Shown: piece by piece, positions 6,627 through 13,975 of the stretch
Numbering within the stretch: position 1 is the first letter of the stretch
Layout of the letters: each line of letters opens with the position of its first letter
DNA from: F23-B02 sp963625655
Lineage (GTDB): Bacteria > Bacillota > Clostridia > Oscillospirales > Oscillospiraceae
Direction: 5' to 3'
Assembly: GCA_963625655.1 (NCBI GenBank)
Contig: CAVFTS010000010.1
Span: 1 to 58,635 of the forward strand
DNA: 58,635 nucleotides
Made by a program: the position numbers and the translations under genes
Notes under the pieces: generated by a model
Databases searched by the model: none
Told to the model about the DNA's origin: nothing
Seen by the model: the letters and a program-made list of their open reading frames with translations, nothing else

Positions 6627-8360
6627 TTACATTCTTTCGGGAGCGGAGACGCCGATGACGGAGAGGGAGAGCGCTATCACACGGCGCACGGTGTCGGAAA
6701 GCAGGAGGCGGGCATCCCGCAGCTCCGGCTCCGCATCCTTTATGCGGCAGGCGGTGTAGAAGCGGTGGAAGCGTGCCGCAAGCTCGGTGACGTACTTGTT
6801 TATGCGACTGGGATCGTAGTCCCTTGCCGCAAGTCTCAGCTCCTCGGGCAGCGCCGCAAGCTGCTTTATAAGCTCACGCTCCTGCGGGGTGCTTAAAAGC
6901 GAAAGCGCAGCCGCATCGGGGGCGGGGATCCCGACGCCGACGGCGTTTATGAGCGAGCATATCCTTGCGTGCGCATACTGAACGTAGTACACGGGGTTCT
7001 CGCTGTCCTGCCGCACGGCAAGGTCGAGGTCGAACTCGACGGGAGACTCCGGACGGGAGTTGAAGAAGTATCTTGCCGCATCCACGGGTACCTCGTCGAG
7101 AAGGTCGGATAGGGAGATCGCCTTGCCCGTGCGCTTGGACATACGGACGACCTCGCCGTCACGCATGAGCTTAACGAGCTGCATAAGCACGATGTCGAGC
7201 CGATGCTCGCCGTCAAGCCCCAGTGCGTCCATTGCGCCCTTGAGCCTTGCGACGTGGCCGTGGTGGTCTGCGCCCCAGACGTTTATGACCTTATCAAAGC
7301 CCCTTGCCTCGAACTTGTTGCGGTGGTATGCGATGTCGGCGGCAAAGTATGTATAAAAGCCGTTTTGACGGCGAAGCACGTCGTCTTTAAGCTCGAGCTT
7401 TGCGATGTCCTCCTCGCTCTTGCCTGCGGCACGGAGCTTGTCTCCGAGTATGCGGGAGGTCGCAAGCCACAGAGCGCCGTCCTTTTCGTAGGTGTAGCCA
7501 CGGTCGGACAGCAGCTTCACGGACTCCTCAACGTAGCCGCTTTCGTGCAGGGACGATTCATAGAACCAACGGTCGTAGTGTATGCCGTAGCGCTCAAGGT
7601 CGCTCTTCATCTTGGGCAGGTTGCGCTCAAGCCCGAAGCGTGCCATCATGCTGCGGCGCTCGGTCTCGTCCATCGAGAGTATCTCTCCGCCGTGCTTTTC
7701 GCAGAAGGCTGCGGCAAGCGCCTTTATATCGTCGCCGTGGTAGCCGTCCTCCGGGAATTCAACGGCGTCCTCGCCGAGGAGAAGCTGGAGGCAGCGCGCC
7801 TCGATGCTGACGGCAAATTTCTCTATCTGATTGCCGGCGTCGTTGACGTAGAACTCACGGGTAACGTCGTAGCCCGTCTTTTCCAGCACGGACGCCAGTG
7901 CGTCACCGAGGACGCCGCCTCTGGCGTTGCCCATGTGCATGGGACCCGTGGGGTTTGCGGAGACGAATTCGACCATGAGCTTTTTGCCCTCGCCGATGTT
8001 GCTGCGTCCGTAATCGGAGCCCTCACGGACGACGGTCCTTATAACGTCCGAGTACCAGCTTTCGCCGAGACGGAAGTTCATAAAGCCGGGACCCGCTATC
8101 TCGACGGAGTCAAACCACGAGCCGGAAAGGTCAAGGTTTGCGGCCAGTATCTCTGCGACCTTGCGGGGCGGCATACGCATCGCCTTTGCGCCGGCGAGAG
8201 CGTAGTTTGCGGCGTAGTCGCCGTTTGCGGTGTCCTTGGGGATCTCGACGCTGCCGGGAAGTGCAACGCCCTCCGGCAGCTCGCCCTTTTCGGCAGCGGC
8301 GACATATGCCTTGCCGATAAGCTCCGTGATCTGCTGCTTTGCGCACTGTATCATGTTCAT
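6627..8360 (-). CDS. argS: Arginyl-tRNA synthetase
   Basis: 577 residues, the normal length for class I ArgRS. The N-terminal tRNA-recognition domain spans about 1-110. The HIGH-like signature reads NPTGPMHMGNARGG, and the KMSKS-like loop reads VRMSKRTGKA. The C-terminal DALR anticodon-binding domain ends the protein. It charges tRNA-Arg in the cytosol. It is the last gene of the murI-DUF1934-argS transcript; the start follows GAGGT. Confidence 0.98.
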   Translation of the reverse strand: MNMIQCAKQQITELIGKAYVAAAEKGELPEGVALPGSVEIPKDTANGDYAANYALAGAKAMRMPPRKVAEILAANLDLSGSWFDSVEIAGPGFMNFRLGESWYSDVIRTVVREGSDYGRSNIGEGKKLMVEFVSANPTGPMHMGNARGGVLGDALASVLEKTGYDVTREFYVNDAGNQIEKFAVSIEARCLQLLLGEDAVEFPEDGYHGDDIKALAAAFCEKHGGEILSMDETERRSMMARFGLERNLPKMKSDLERYGIHYDRWFYESSLHESGYVEESVKLLSDRGYTYEKDGALWLATSRILGDKLRAAGKSEEDIAKLELKDDVLRRQNGFYTYFAADIAYHRNKFEARGFDKVINVWGADHHGHVARLKGAMDALGLDGEHRLDIVLMQLVKLMRDGEVVRMSKRTGKAISLSDLLDEVPVDAARYFFNSRPESPVEFDLDLAVRQDSENPVYYVQYAHARICSLINAVGVGIPAPDAAALSLLSTPQERELIKQLAALPEELRLAARDYDPSRINKYVTELAARFHRFYTACRIKDAEPELRDARLLLSDTVRRVIALSLSVIGVSAPERM

Positions 8361-8370
8361 CGTTTGTACC

Positions 8371-8787
8371 TCAAATCTTTCTCACCGTCATGTCGAGTCT
8401 GTTCTCGCTCGACACGAGGTGGTCAATGTCAACCATGTAGCGGATACTAAGGCTGCCGCCGTCCTCGTTAAAGTCCGTTTTCAGCTTGCGGGTGTGGATG
8501 CCGAGCAGCGAAAGCCCGTACTCCGTCTTGTAGGGGAAGCGGCTGCTGCTTCCGGGACGGAACTCCATCCTTGCGGTCAGCTTGCCGTGCCTGTCGACGA
8601 CGACGCAGTCGTCGTAAATTTTAATTGCGGTCTTGGTGCCGTCAAGCCCCGCCGCCTCGTTTTCCTCGTATCGCACGAGCCAGCCGCCTTCGATGGGAGA
8701 GTAGCTGCCCTCCGTCATCAGGCTCACGGTGTCCTCGTCCCTGCCGAGACCCGAAACGCCATCAATGTTTATTCGAACCTTCATCAT
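8371..8787 (-). CDS. DUF1934 beta-barrel protein (YwiB-like)
   Basis: 138 residues, rich in beta strands, opening with MKVRINIDGV and containing LMTEGSYSP and the FPYKTEYG pattern typical of DUF1934. The function is unknown; members are small lipocalin-like barrels that commonly stand next to argS in Firmicutes, as here. The start is one of two adjacent ATGs overlapping the murI stop, with GGAGG upstream; the second ATG (8784) has the better spacing. Tight coupling to murI and argS suggests a housekeeping role but says no more. Confidence 0.85.
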   Translation of the reverse strand: MMKVRINIDGVSGLGRDEDTVSLMTEGSYSPIEGGWLVRYEENEAAGLDGTKTAIKIYDDCVVVDRHGKLTARMEFRPGSSSRFPYKTEYGLSLLGIHTRKLKTDFNEDGGSLSIRYMVDIDHLVSSENRLDMTVRKI

Positions 8788-9593
8788 AAAACCTCCAGTG
8801 GGAAGGGCGGAACGTGGTTCACCGCCGCCCTCAGTCCGTAGCCCAGCATGAGCGGGGCGAGAGCCTCAAAGTCTGCGATGCTTCCGCTGGTGTAGTATTC
8901 CTCACCGCCGCCGTCGCCGAAAGCGGAGGCTCCCTCTATGTATGCGCACAGCTCCCTTGCGGCAGCGTCGGCAGCGCCGATAAGCTCAACCTCGTCGCCG
9001 AGGAAGTCCCGTATCGCATCGGCGATAAGACCGTAGTGCGTGCAGCCGAGAAGTACGGCCTCCGTCCGGCGCTCCTTCAGCTCCGAGAGCGAACGAGCGA
9101 CCGTTGCCCCGACTTCGGGGTCGGAGGGAAGATAGCGCCCGCTCTCGATCATCGGAACGAAGTCGGGACATGCAAGGGCGCAAATCTCCGCATCGGGGGC
9201 AAGGGCGGAAAGCTCCCTCTGGAACGAACCGCTTTTGATGCTCGTTGCGGTGGCGATGATGCCGAGCCGCTTTTTGCCGGTCTGCGCAAGCTCCCTCACG
9301 CCGGGAGCGAGAACGCCGACGGTCTTTACCGGACAGGCGAGGAGAAGATCGGCTGCGTTGCTCGATATGGTGCCGCAGGCGGCAATGATTGCCTTGACGC
9401 CGAAGCTTTGCGCAAAGTCGAGATTCTGCTGCGCAATTAGCCGTATCTGAGCAACGCTCCTGCCGCCGTAGGGCATACGCCCGGTGTCGCCGAAATAAAC
9501 TATATTCTCATTTGGCATGAGCTTTCTGAGCATCCGCACGGCGGTAAGCCCGCCGAGACCGGAGTCGAAAACGCACACGGGTCTGTTGTCCAT
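8784..9593 (-). CDS. murI: Glutamate racemase
   Basis: 269 residues, full length. It has the N-terminal DSGLGGLTAVR motif, the YFGDTGRMPYGG segment, the first catalytic Cys in AACGTISS and the second in GCTHYGLI. MurI makes D-glutamate for peptidoglycan. The first active-site loop reads Cys-Gly-Thr rather than the textbook Cys-Asn-Thr; the catalytic Cys and Thr are kept, so I still expect activity. It leads a three-gene leftward transcript with ATG/TGA overlap to the next gene. Confidence 0.93.
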   Translation of the reverse strand: MDNRPVCVFDSGLGGLTAVRMLRKLMPNENIVYFGDTGRMPYGGRSVAQIRLIAQQNLDFAQSFGVKAIIAACGTISSNAADLLLACPVKTVGVLAPGVRELAQTGKKRLGIIATATSIKSGSFQRELSALAPDAEICALACPDFVPMIESGRYLPSDPEVGATVARSLSELKERRTEAVLLGCTHYGLIADAIRDFLGDEVELIGAADAAARELCAYIEGASAFGDGGGEEYYTSGSIADFEALAPLMLGYGLRAAVNHVPPFPLEVL

Positions 9594-9701
9594 AACGAAC
9601 TCTCCGTCGGAAAAGATTTTTTGTCACTAACATAATATAATATGCTATAATATTAAGAATTACAAGAATATTTTTGAGTAGAATATGGACAGGCAATCTG
9701 C

Positions 9702-9707
9702 TATAAT
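9702..9707 (+). promoter_or_regulatory. Likely -10 element for the 9740 gene
   Basis: TATAAT at 9702-9707 lies 33 bases before the next start codon, without a convincing -35. A further TATAAT at 9646-9651 has TTGTCA 19 bases upstream (9621-9626). The 9594-9739 gap is AT-rich and probably also holds the leftward murI promoter, which I cannot fix. Confidence 0.4.
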
Positions 9708-9739
9708 AGAGATACAACAGGGAAACGGAGGCCGGCAAC

Positions 9740-10141
9740 ATGAACATTGATCTCACCGAAAAGGAATTCCGCAGACTGCTGGACCTTGTATATATAGGCA
9801 ACTGGATCCTCAACTCCACCCGTGCGTCGGACAGATTCGAGGATTATGACATCGTTCAGGAGAAGCTGTTTTCGCAATGCACCCGCTGCGGCATGGATGC
9901 GCTCATCCAACGCTGGAAGGGGCATATTTTCCCGTCGAGGGCATACGAAAACGGCGGTATCCATGAGGCGATTGCCGATTACGAGGATGCGGTGTTCTTC
10001 GACATCCTTGCCGAGGAGCTTGCCCGCAGGGATCTAAACTACGAGGGACTGCGGGAGACCGACGAGCTTGCCAGACGCATGGACGAATACATGGACGAAT
10101 TTGAGAAAAACGGTATAGACAATCTCCGTGTGGAGCCGTAA
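9740..10141 (+). CDS. Conserved-looking hypothetical protein, acidic helical
   Basis: 133 residues. I do not recognise a domain. It opens MNIDLTEKEF, has a WILNSTR segment and two Cys in QCTRCG, and the C-terminal half is acidic and predicted to be helical (DELARRMDEYMDEFEKNG). No signal peptide or membrane span, so it should be cytosolic. Good codon usage and an upstream -10 element support a real gene. It is followed after 33 bases by the membrane peptidase gene and may be co-transcribed with it. Confidence 0.7.
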   Translation: MNIDLTEKEFRRLLDLVYIGNWILNSTRASDRFEDYDIVQEKLFSQCTRCGMDALIQRWKGHIFPSRAYENGGIHEAIADYEDAVFFDILAEELARRDLNYEGLRETDELARRMDEYMDEFEKNGIDNLRVEP

Positions 10142-10174
10142 CGGAGCAAAAATTTAAGTACAAAGGAGCAAACT

Positions 10175-10891
10175 ATGGGTTACTATTACGGGATAGACTG
10201 GACGTACATCATTCTTGTGCTTCCGGCGGTGCTGTTCTCGATGTGGGCGTCGGCTCATGTCAACGGCACATACAAAAAATATTCGCAGTACCGCAGCCGC
10301 CGCGGGATAACGGCGGAGGCTGCGTCAAGGTATATTCTCGACCGCAGCGGACTTCAGCATATCAGAATAGAGCACGTTTCCGGTGAGCTTACGGATCACT
10401 ACGACCCCACGGCGCAGGTCATAAGGCTGTCCGACAGCGTGTACGGCAGCACCTCGATCGCCGCCGTCGGTGTCGCCTGCCACGAAACGGGACACGCCAT
10501 ACAGCACGCCGAGAACTACGCTCCCGTCAAGATAAGAACCGCCATCGTGCCGATAACGAACATCGGAGCAAAGCTCTCGATGCCGCTTATTATCATCGGC
10601 CTGCTGCTGGCTTCGCTCGGCGAGGTGTTCGTGTACATCGCATACGCAGGCGTGGCGTGCTATGCGCTGTGCCTCGTGTTCCAGCTCGTGACGCTGCCCA
10701 CGGAGTTTGACGCAAGCCGCCGGGCGCTGTCGTGCATAAAGGAGACGAATCTCTTGGTCGGTGACGAGTACGACGGCGCAAAGAAGGTGCTGACCGCCGC
10801 GGCGCTGACCTATGTCGCCGCCCTTGCGGTTACCTTAATGCAGCTCCTGCGCTTCATAATAATCGTCTCCGGCTCCCGCCGCCGTGACTGA
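10175..10891 (+). CDS. Zinc metallopeptidase, YugP family
   Basis: 238 residues. A first membrane helix (about 9-25) is followed by a soluble part with the zinc motif HETGH (103-107) in CHETGHAIQHAENYAP, then two or three further helices (about 125-165 and 205-230). This is the PF04298 'putative neutral zinc metallopeptidase' layout known from Bacillus YugP. It is probably a membrane-embedded protease with a cytosolic or extracytoplasmic catalytic site; its substrate is unknown. The start follows AAAGGAG. Confidence 0.9.
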   Translation: MGYYYGIDWTYIILVLPAVLFSMWASAHVNGTYKKYSQYRSRRGITAEAASRYILDRSGLQHIRIEHVSGELTDHYDPTAQVIRLSDSVYGSTSIAAVGVACHETGHAIQHAENYAPVKIRTAIVPITNIGAKLSMPLIIIGLLLASLGEVFVYIAYAGVACYALCLVFQLVTLPTEFDASRRALSCIKETNLLVGDEYDGAKKVLTAAALTYVAALAVTLMQLLRFIIIVSGSRRRD

Positions 10892-10908
10892 ATACCGACA
10901 AATAAAAC

Positions 10909-10934
10909 AACGCCGCATCTCACGATGCGGCGTT
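10909..10934. terminator. Terminator between convergent yugP-like and LMW-PTP genes
   Basis: AACGCCGCATC (10909-10919) pairs with GATGCGGCGTT (10924-10934). The T-rich side lies on the minus strand (GTTTTATTT), favouring the leftward transcript. Confidence 0.8.
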
Positions 10935-10959
10935 CAGCCTGTCAAAGGGAAGCGATTTA

Positions 10960-11412
10960 TTATTTGCTCACCTTATCCAAAAATGCCGTGCAGCCGAGGC
11001 TTATGTCACGGTATGTCGTCTCGAAGTCACCGGTGTACCACGGGTCTGCGATCTCCGCAGGCTTATCCGTGAAGTCGAGGAGCAGCCGGAGCTTGCCCTC
11101 CGGGTCGCCGCCGAAGATCTTTCGCATCTCGCTCATGTTTTCCGAGTCCATGCCGATGATATAGTCGTAGCGCCCGTAGTCGGCGGCGCAGAGCCTTATC
11201 GCACGGCGCTGCGAGCAGTCGATGTTATGCTCCCTCAAAAGCCGCTTCGTGCCGTAGTGGATGGGATTGCCGATCTCCTCGGCGCTCGTTGCGGCGGAGC
11301 GCACCAGAAATCTGCCCTCAAGCCCACGCTTCGATATCATGTCCCTAAGCACAAACTCCGCCATCGGGCTGCGGCATATGTTCCCGTGGCAGACAAACAG
11401 CACCTTTGTCAC
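10960..11412 (-). CDS. Low-molecular-weight protein tyrosine phosphatase
   Basis: 150 residues. The P-loop is CHGNICRS near the N-terminus (Cys8 nucleophile, Arg14), with the general acid Asp in DPWYTGDF. Family members remove phosphate from tyrosine residues on bacterial tyrosine kinases, often those controlling capsule polymers, or act on other phospho-substrates; arsenate reductases share the fold, but their Cys pattern is not evident here. The gene stands alone, leftward, with no kinase next to it. Confidence 0.92.
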   Translation of the reverse strand: MTKVLFVCHGNICRSPMAEFVLRDMISKRGLEGRFLVRSAATSAEEIGNPIHYGTKRLLREHNIDCSQRRAIRLCAADYGRYDYIIGMDSENMSEMRKIFGGDPEGKLRLLLDFTDKPAEIADPWYTGDFETTYRDISLGCTAFLDKVSK

Positions 11413-11518
11413 TTTGATACTCTCTTTCGTTTACGCCGTGCGTCACGGCTTTTTTATAAGCATACCACCTTTGTGCGGAAAAATCTGTATACAATTTTCG
11501 AAAAATATAAAAACACCG

Positions 11519-11548
11519 TTGCAAACAGGGTATTCAAAATGGTATCAT
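11519..11548 (+). promoter_or_regulatory. Possible promoter of the Nudix gene
   Basis: TTGCAA (11519-11524), 18-base spacer, TATCAT (11543-11548), 17 bases before the start codon. Confidence 0.4.
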
Positions 11549-11565
11549 TTGCGTCGGGTGATAAC

Positions 11566-12036
11566 ATGATAAACACGACCCTATGCTACATATGCCGGGG
11601 CAACGACTACCTTATGCTGCACCGCACGAAAAAGGAAAACGACTTAAATCACGACAAGTGGATCGGCATCGGCGGAAAATTCTCAGAGGACGAAAGTCCC
11701 GACGACTGCCTCCTGCGGGAGACGCTTGAGGAGACGGGGCTTACGCTCACGAGCTACCGATACCGTGGCATCGTCACCTTCGTGAACACGAAGTACCCCT
11801 CCGAGCTCATGCACCTGTTCACCGCCGACGGCTACACCGGCGCTCTGCGTGACTGCGACGAGGGCGTGCTTGAGTGGATAGACCGTGACAGGCTCTCGGA
11901 GCTGACTCTTTGGGAGGGCGACAAAATTTTTCTCGACCTTCTGCGGCGGGACACGCCCTTTTTCTCGCTCAAGCTCCGCTACGACGGCGATACGCTGCTC
12001 GAAGCCGTTTTAGACGGCAAGCCGGTGCAAATATAG
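11566..12036 (+). CDS. Nudix hydrolase (MutT-like)
   Basis: 156 residues from the ATG at 11566, which has GGGTGAT upstream; the longer open frame to 11227 runs antisense to the phosphatase and is not used. The Nudix box fits G-x5-E-x7-REUxEExGU exactly, reading GKFSEDE then RETLEETGL. It hydrolyses nucleoside diphosphate derivatives; the N-terminal MINTTLCYI and the GKFSEDES variant resemble the 8-oxo-dGTP diphosphatase group. The end lies seven bases before a hairpin overlapping the next gene's start. Confidence 0.9.
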   Translation: MINTTLCYICRGNDYLMLHRTKKENDLNHDKWIGIGGKFSEDESPDDCLLRETLEETGLTLTSYRYRGIVTFVNTKYPSELMHLFTADGYTGALRDCDEGVLEWIDRDRLSELTLWEGDKIFLDLLRRDTPFFSLKLRYDGDTLLEAVLDGKPVQI

Positions 12037-12042
12037 CCCTGT

Positions 12043-12086
12043 ATTCTCATATCATTTACCGAGGTGATGATATGAGAATTTTTATT
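12043..12086 (+). promoter_or_regulatory. Terminator-like hairpin enclosing the RBS and start codon of the GH18 gene
   Basis: ATTCTCATATCAT (12043-12055) pairs perfectly with ATGATATGAGAAT (12067-12079). The 11-base loop contains the Shine-Dalgarno GAGGTG, the right arm contains the ATG at 12072, and TTTTTATT follows. It can be read as an intrinsic terminator for the Nudix transcript, or as a structure that occludes translation of the next gene. Confidence 0.75.
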
Positions 12087-13202
12087 GTCCGCAGGGGAGA
12101 CAGCCTGTACTCCGTCGCCCGACGCTTCGGCGTGAGCGTCACGGAGCTTGCGAGGATAAACGAGCTTAGCGCACCCGAAAGGCTGAGCGTCGGGCAGGCG
12201 CTCGTCATTCCAGACGGTGCAGTTCCCGACGCCGAGATCGAGGTAAACGGCTACGCCTACCTCGGCATCGGCGGCGAGGTGCTGCGTCGCAGTCTGCCGT
12301 CGCTTACCTTCCTCTGCCCGTTTTCGTGGCAGGCAAACGCCGACGGCACCTTAAACCCCATCGACGACCGGCGGCTCATCGACGCCGCAAAGGACAGCGC
12401 CACGGCTCCGCTGCTGACCGTGACGAACATCGGCTCTGGGGGAGGCTTTTCGAGCGACATTGCGCACTCGCTCCTGACAAACCCCGACGTGACCCGACGC
12501 TTTATCGAGAACATACTGACCGTGCCGCGGCAGAAAAAATACTACGGGCTGAACCTCAACTTCGAGTACCTCTACCCCTTCGACCGTGAGGCGTACAATG
12601 ACTTTCTGCGGCACATATCCGAAACTCTGCACCCGCTCGGCTACTATTTGAGCACTGCGATAGCGCCCAAGACCTCCGACACGCAGCAGGGCGTGCTTTA
12701 TTCCGCACACGATTATGCGGCGCACGGTAAATATTGCGACAGAGTGGTTATAATGACATATGAGTGGGGCTACACCTACAGCTCGCCGAGGGCGGTATCT
12801 CCGGTAGACCGCATCCGTGAGGTGCTGGACTACGCCGTCACTCGCATCGACCCCGGCAAGATCCTCATGGGATTTTCAAACTACGGCTACAACTGGCGGC
12901 TTCCGTGGAAGCAGGGCGAGGCGGCGCAGGTCATATCGAACGCAGCGGCGGCACAGCTTGCCGCCTCCGTGTTTGCGGGAATACACTTCGACCCGAACGC
13001 CGAGGTGTCCTACTTCAACTACACCGACCCCACGGGCATACGGCGGGAGGTCTGGTTTGAGGACGCTCGCAGCATCACGGCGAGGCTGAAGCTTGTTTCC
13101 GAGTACGGGCTTGCGGGGATCAGCTACTGGACCCTCGACCGGCTCGGCGTTACGGGTCTGTATATCCTGAACTCCATGTACAATACGAAAAAAATACTGT
13201 GA
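12072..13202 (+). CDS. LysM plus GH18-type glycosidase (SleL/YaaH-like)
   Basis: 376 residues. Residues 1-48 form one LysM peptidoglycan-binding repeat (FIVRRGDSLYSVARRFGVS). The rest is a GH18-like barrel. The catalytic strand reads GLNLNFEYL: the acid Glu165 is kept while the usual aspartates of DxxDxDxE are Gly/Asn. This pattern fits the spore cortex N-acetylglucosaminidases SleL/YaaH rather than chitinases. No signal peptide is seen, as in YaaH. The start at 12072 follows GAGGTG in a hairpin loop. Its presence suggests a spore-forming lineage, though one gene does not prove it. Confidence 0.9.
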   Translation: MRIFIVRRGDSLYSVARRFGVSVTELARINELSAPERLSVGQALVIPDGAVPDAEIEVNGYAYLGIGGEVLRRSLPSLTFLCPFSWQANADGTLNPIDDRRLIDAAKDSATAPLLTVTNIGSGGGFSSDIAHSLLTNPDVTRRFIENILTVPRQKKYYGLNLNFEYLYPFDREAYNDFLRHISETLHPLGYYLSTAIAPKTSDTQQGVLYSAHDYAAHGKYCDRVVIMTYEWGYTYSSPRAVSPVDRIREVLDYAVTRIDPGKILMGFSNYGYNWRLPWKQGEAAQVISNAAAAQLAASVFAGIHFDPNAEVSYFNYTDPTGIRREVWFEDARSITARLKLVSEYGLAGISYWTLDRLGVTGLYILNSMYNTKKIL

Positions 13203-13302
13203 AGCGCTTTACAAAACGTCGAAAAAAGGGTATTATATTTTATTATCAATAATTCAAACCCCAAATTGCAGAAAGGTACACTCGGTGCGAAAGGTACGGT
13301 TC

Positions 13303-13911
13303 ATGGCAAACAGCGGCAACGAAAGAAATTACAAAGAGGAGATCAGGCAGGAAGCCTTCACGCTCCCCAATATGTTCAGCTATCTGAGGCTCATCCTCAT
13401 ACCCGTTTTCGTGGTCTTGTATGTGAAGGATCACTACGCCTACGCACTCGGCGTACTCATCGCCTCGTGGGTGAGCGATGTGCTTGACGGCTTCATCGCA
13501 AGGCACTTTAACATGGTCACCGACCTCGGCAAGGTCCTCGATCCCCTCGCCGACAAGCTGACACAGGCGGCAATGATCGTTTGCGTTGCGACGACGTATC
13601 ACTCCATGTGGATACTCGTCGGTCTCCTCGTCATAAAGGAGCTTGCGATGTTCACCATGGGCTTTTACGTCCTCAAGGTGACGAACGAGCTCAACAGCGC
13701 CCGCTGGTACGGAAAGCTCTGCACCGGCGCACTGTACATTGTTATGATGCTGCACGTCATCATCCCCGACCTGCCTGCCCCGATCTCCCTCGGTTCCCTA
13801 CTCGCCTGCGCCGTTCTTATGATGTTCAGTCTCGTAATGTACATGATAATGTACATGAAGATACTCAACAAGGCGGAAAACGCCGACAAGCTTGAAAAGA
13901 ACGACAAATGA
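13303..13911 (+). CDS. pgsA: CDP-alcohol phosphatidyltransferase (PgsA-like)
   Basis: About 202 residues with five or six membrane helices. The family motif D-x2-DG-x2-AR-x8-G-x3-D-x3-D is complete (SDVLDGFIARHF then DLGKVLDPLADK). It transfers a phosphatidyl group from CDP-diacylglycerol to an alcohol, most likely glycerol-3-phosphate. I favour the ATG at 13303 behind AAAGGT; a GTG at 13285 is possible. It sits directly before a lipid glycosyltransferase-lipid kinase fusion, so the pair forms a membrane-lipid unit. Confidence 0.9.
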   Translation: MANSGNERNYKEEIRQEAFTLPNMFSYLRLILIPVFVVLYVKDHYAYALGVLIASWVSDVLDGFIARHFNMVTDLGKVLDPLADKLTQAAMIVCVATTYHSMWILVGLLVIKELAMFTMGFYVLKVTNELNSARWYGKLCTGALYIVMMLHVIIPDLPAPISLGSLLACAVLMMFSLVMYMIMYMKILNKAENADKLEKNDK

Positions 13912-13923
13912 TACAAATGCTCT

Positions 13924-13957
13924 CCGGGTAGGATCCGTGTGATCCTGCCCGAAGTTT
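13924..13957 (+). terminator. Hairpin between pgsA and the lipid fusion gene
   Basis: CGGGTAGGATC pairs with GATCCTGCCCG (one G-T pair) around CGTGT, followed by AAGTTTT. Probably a partial terminator inside the lipid gene pair. Confidence 0.65.
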
Positions 13958-13975
13958 TACATATGAGGTCTCTTT

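Noticed and set aside
11227..11565. Upstream extension of the Nudix frame
   Set aside because: It runs antisense through the phosphatase gene and the real start has its own ribosome site and promoter.
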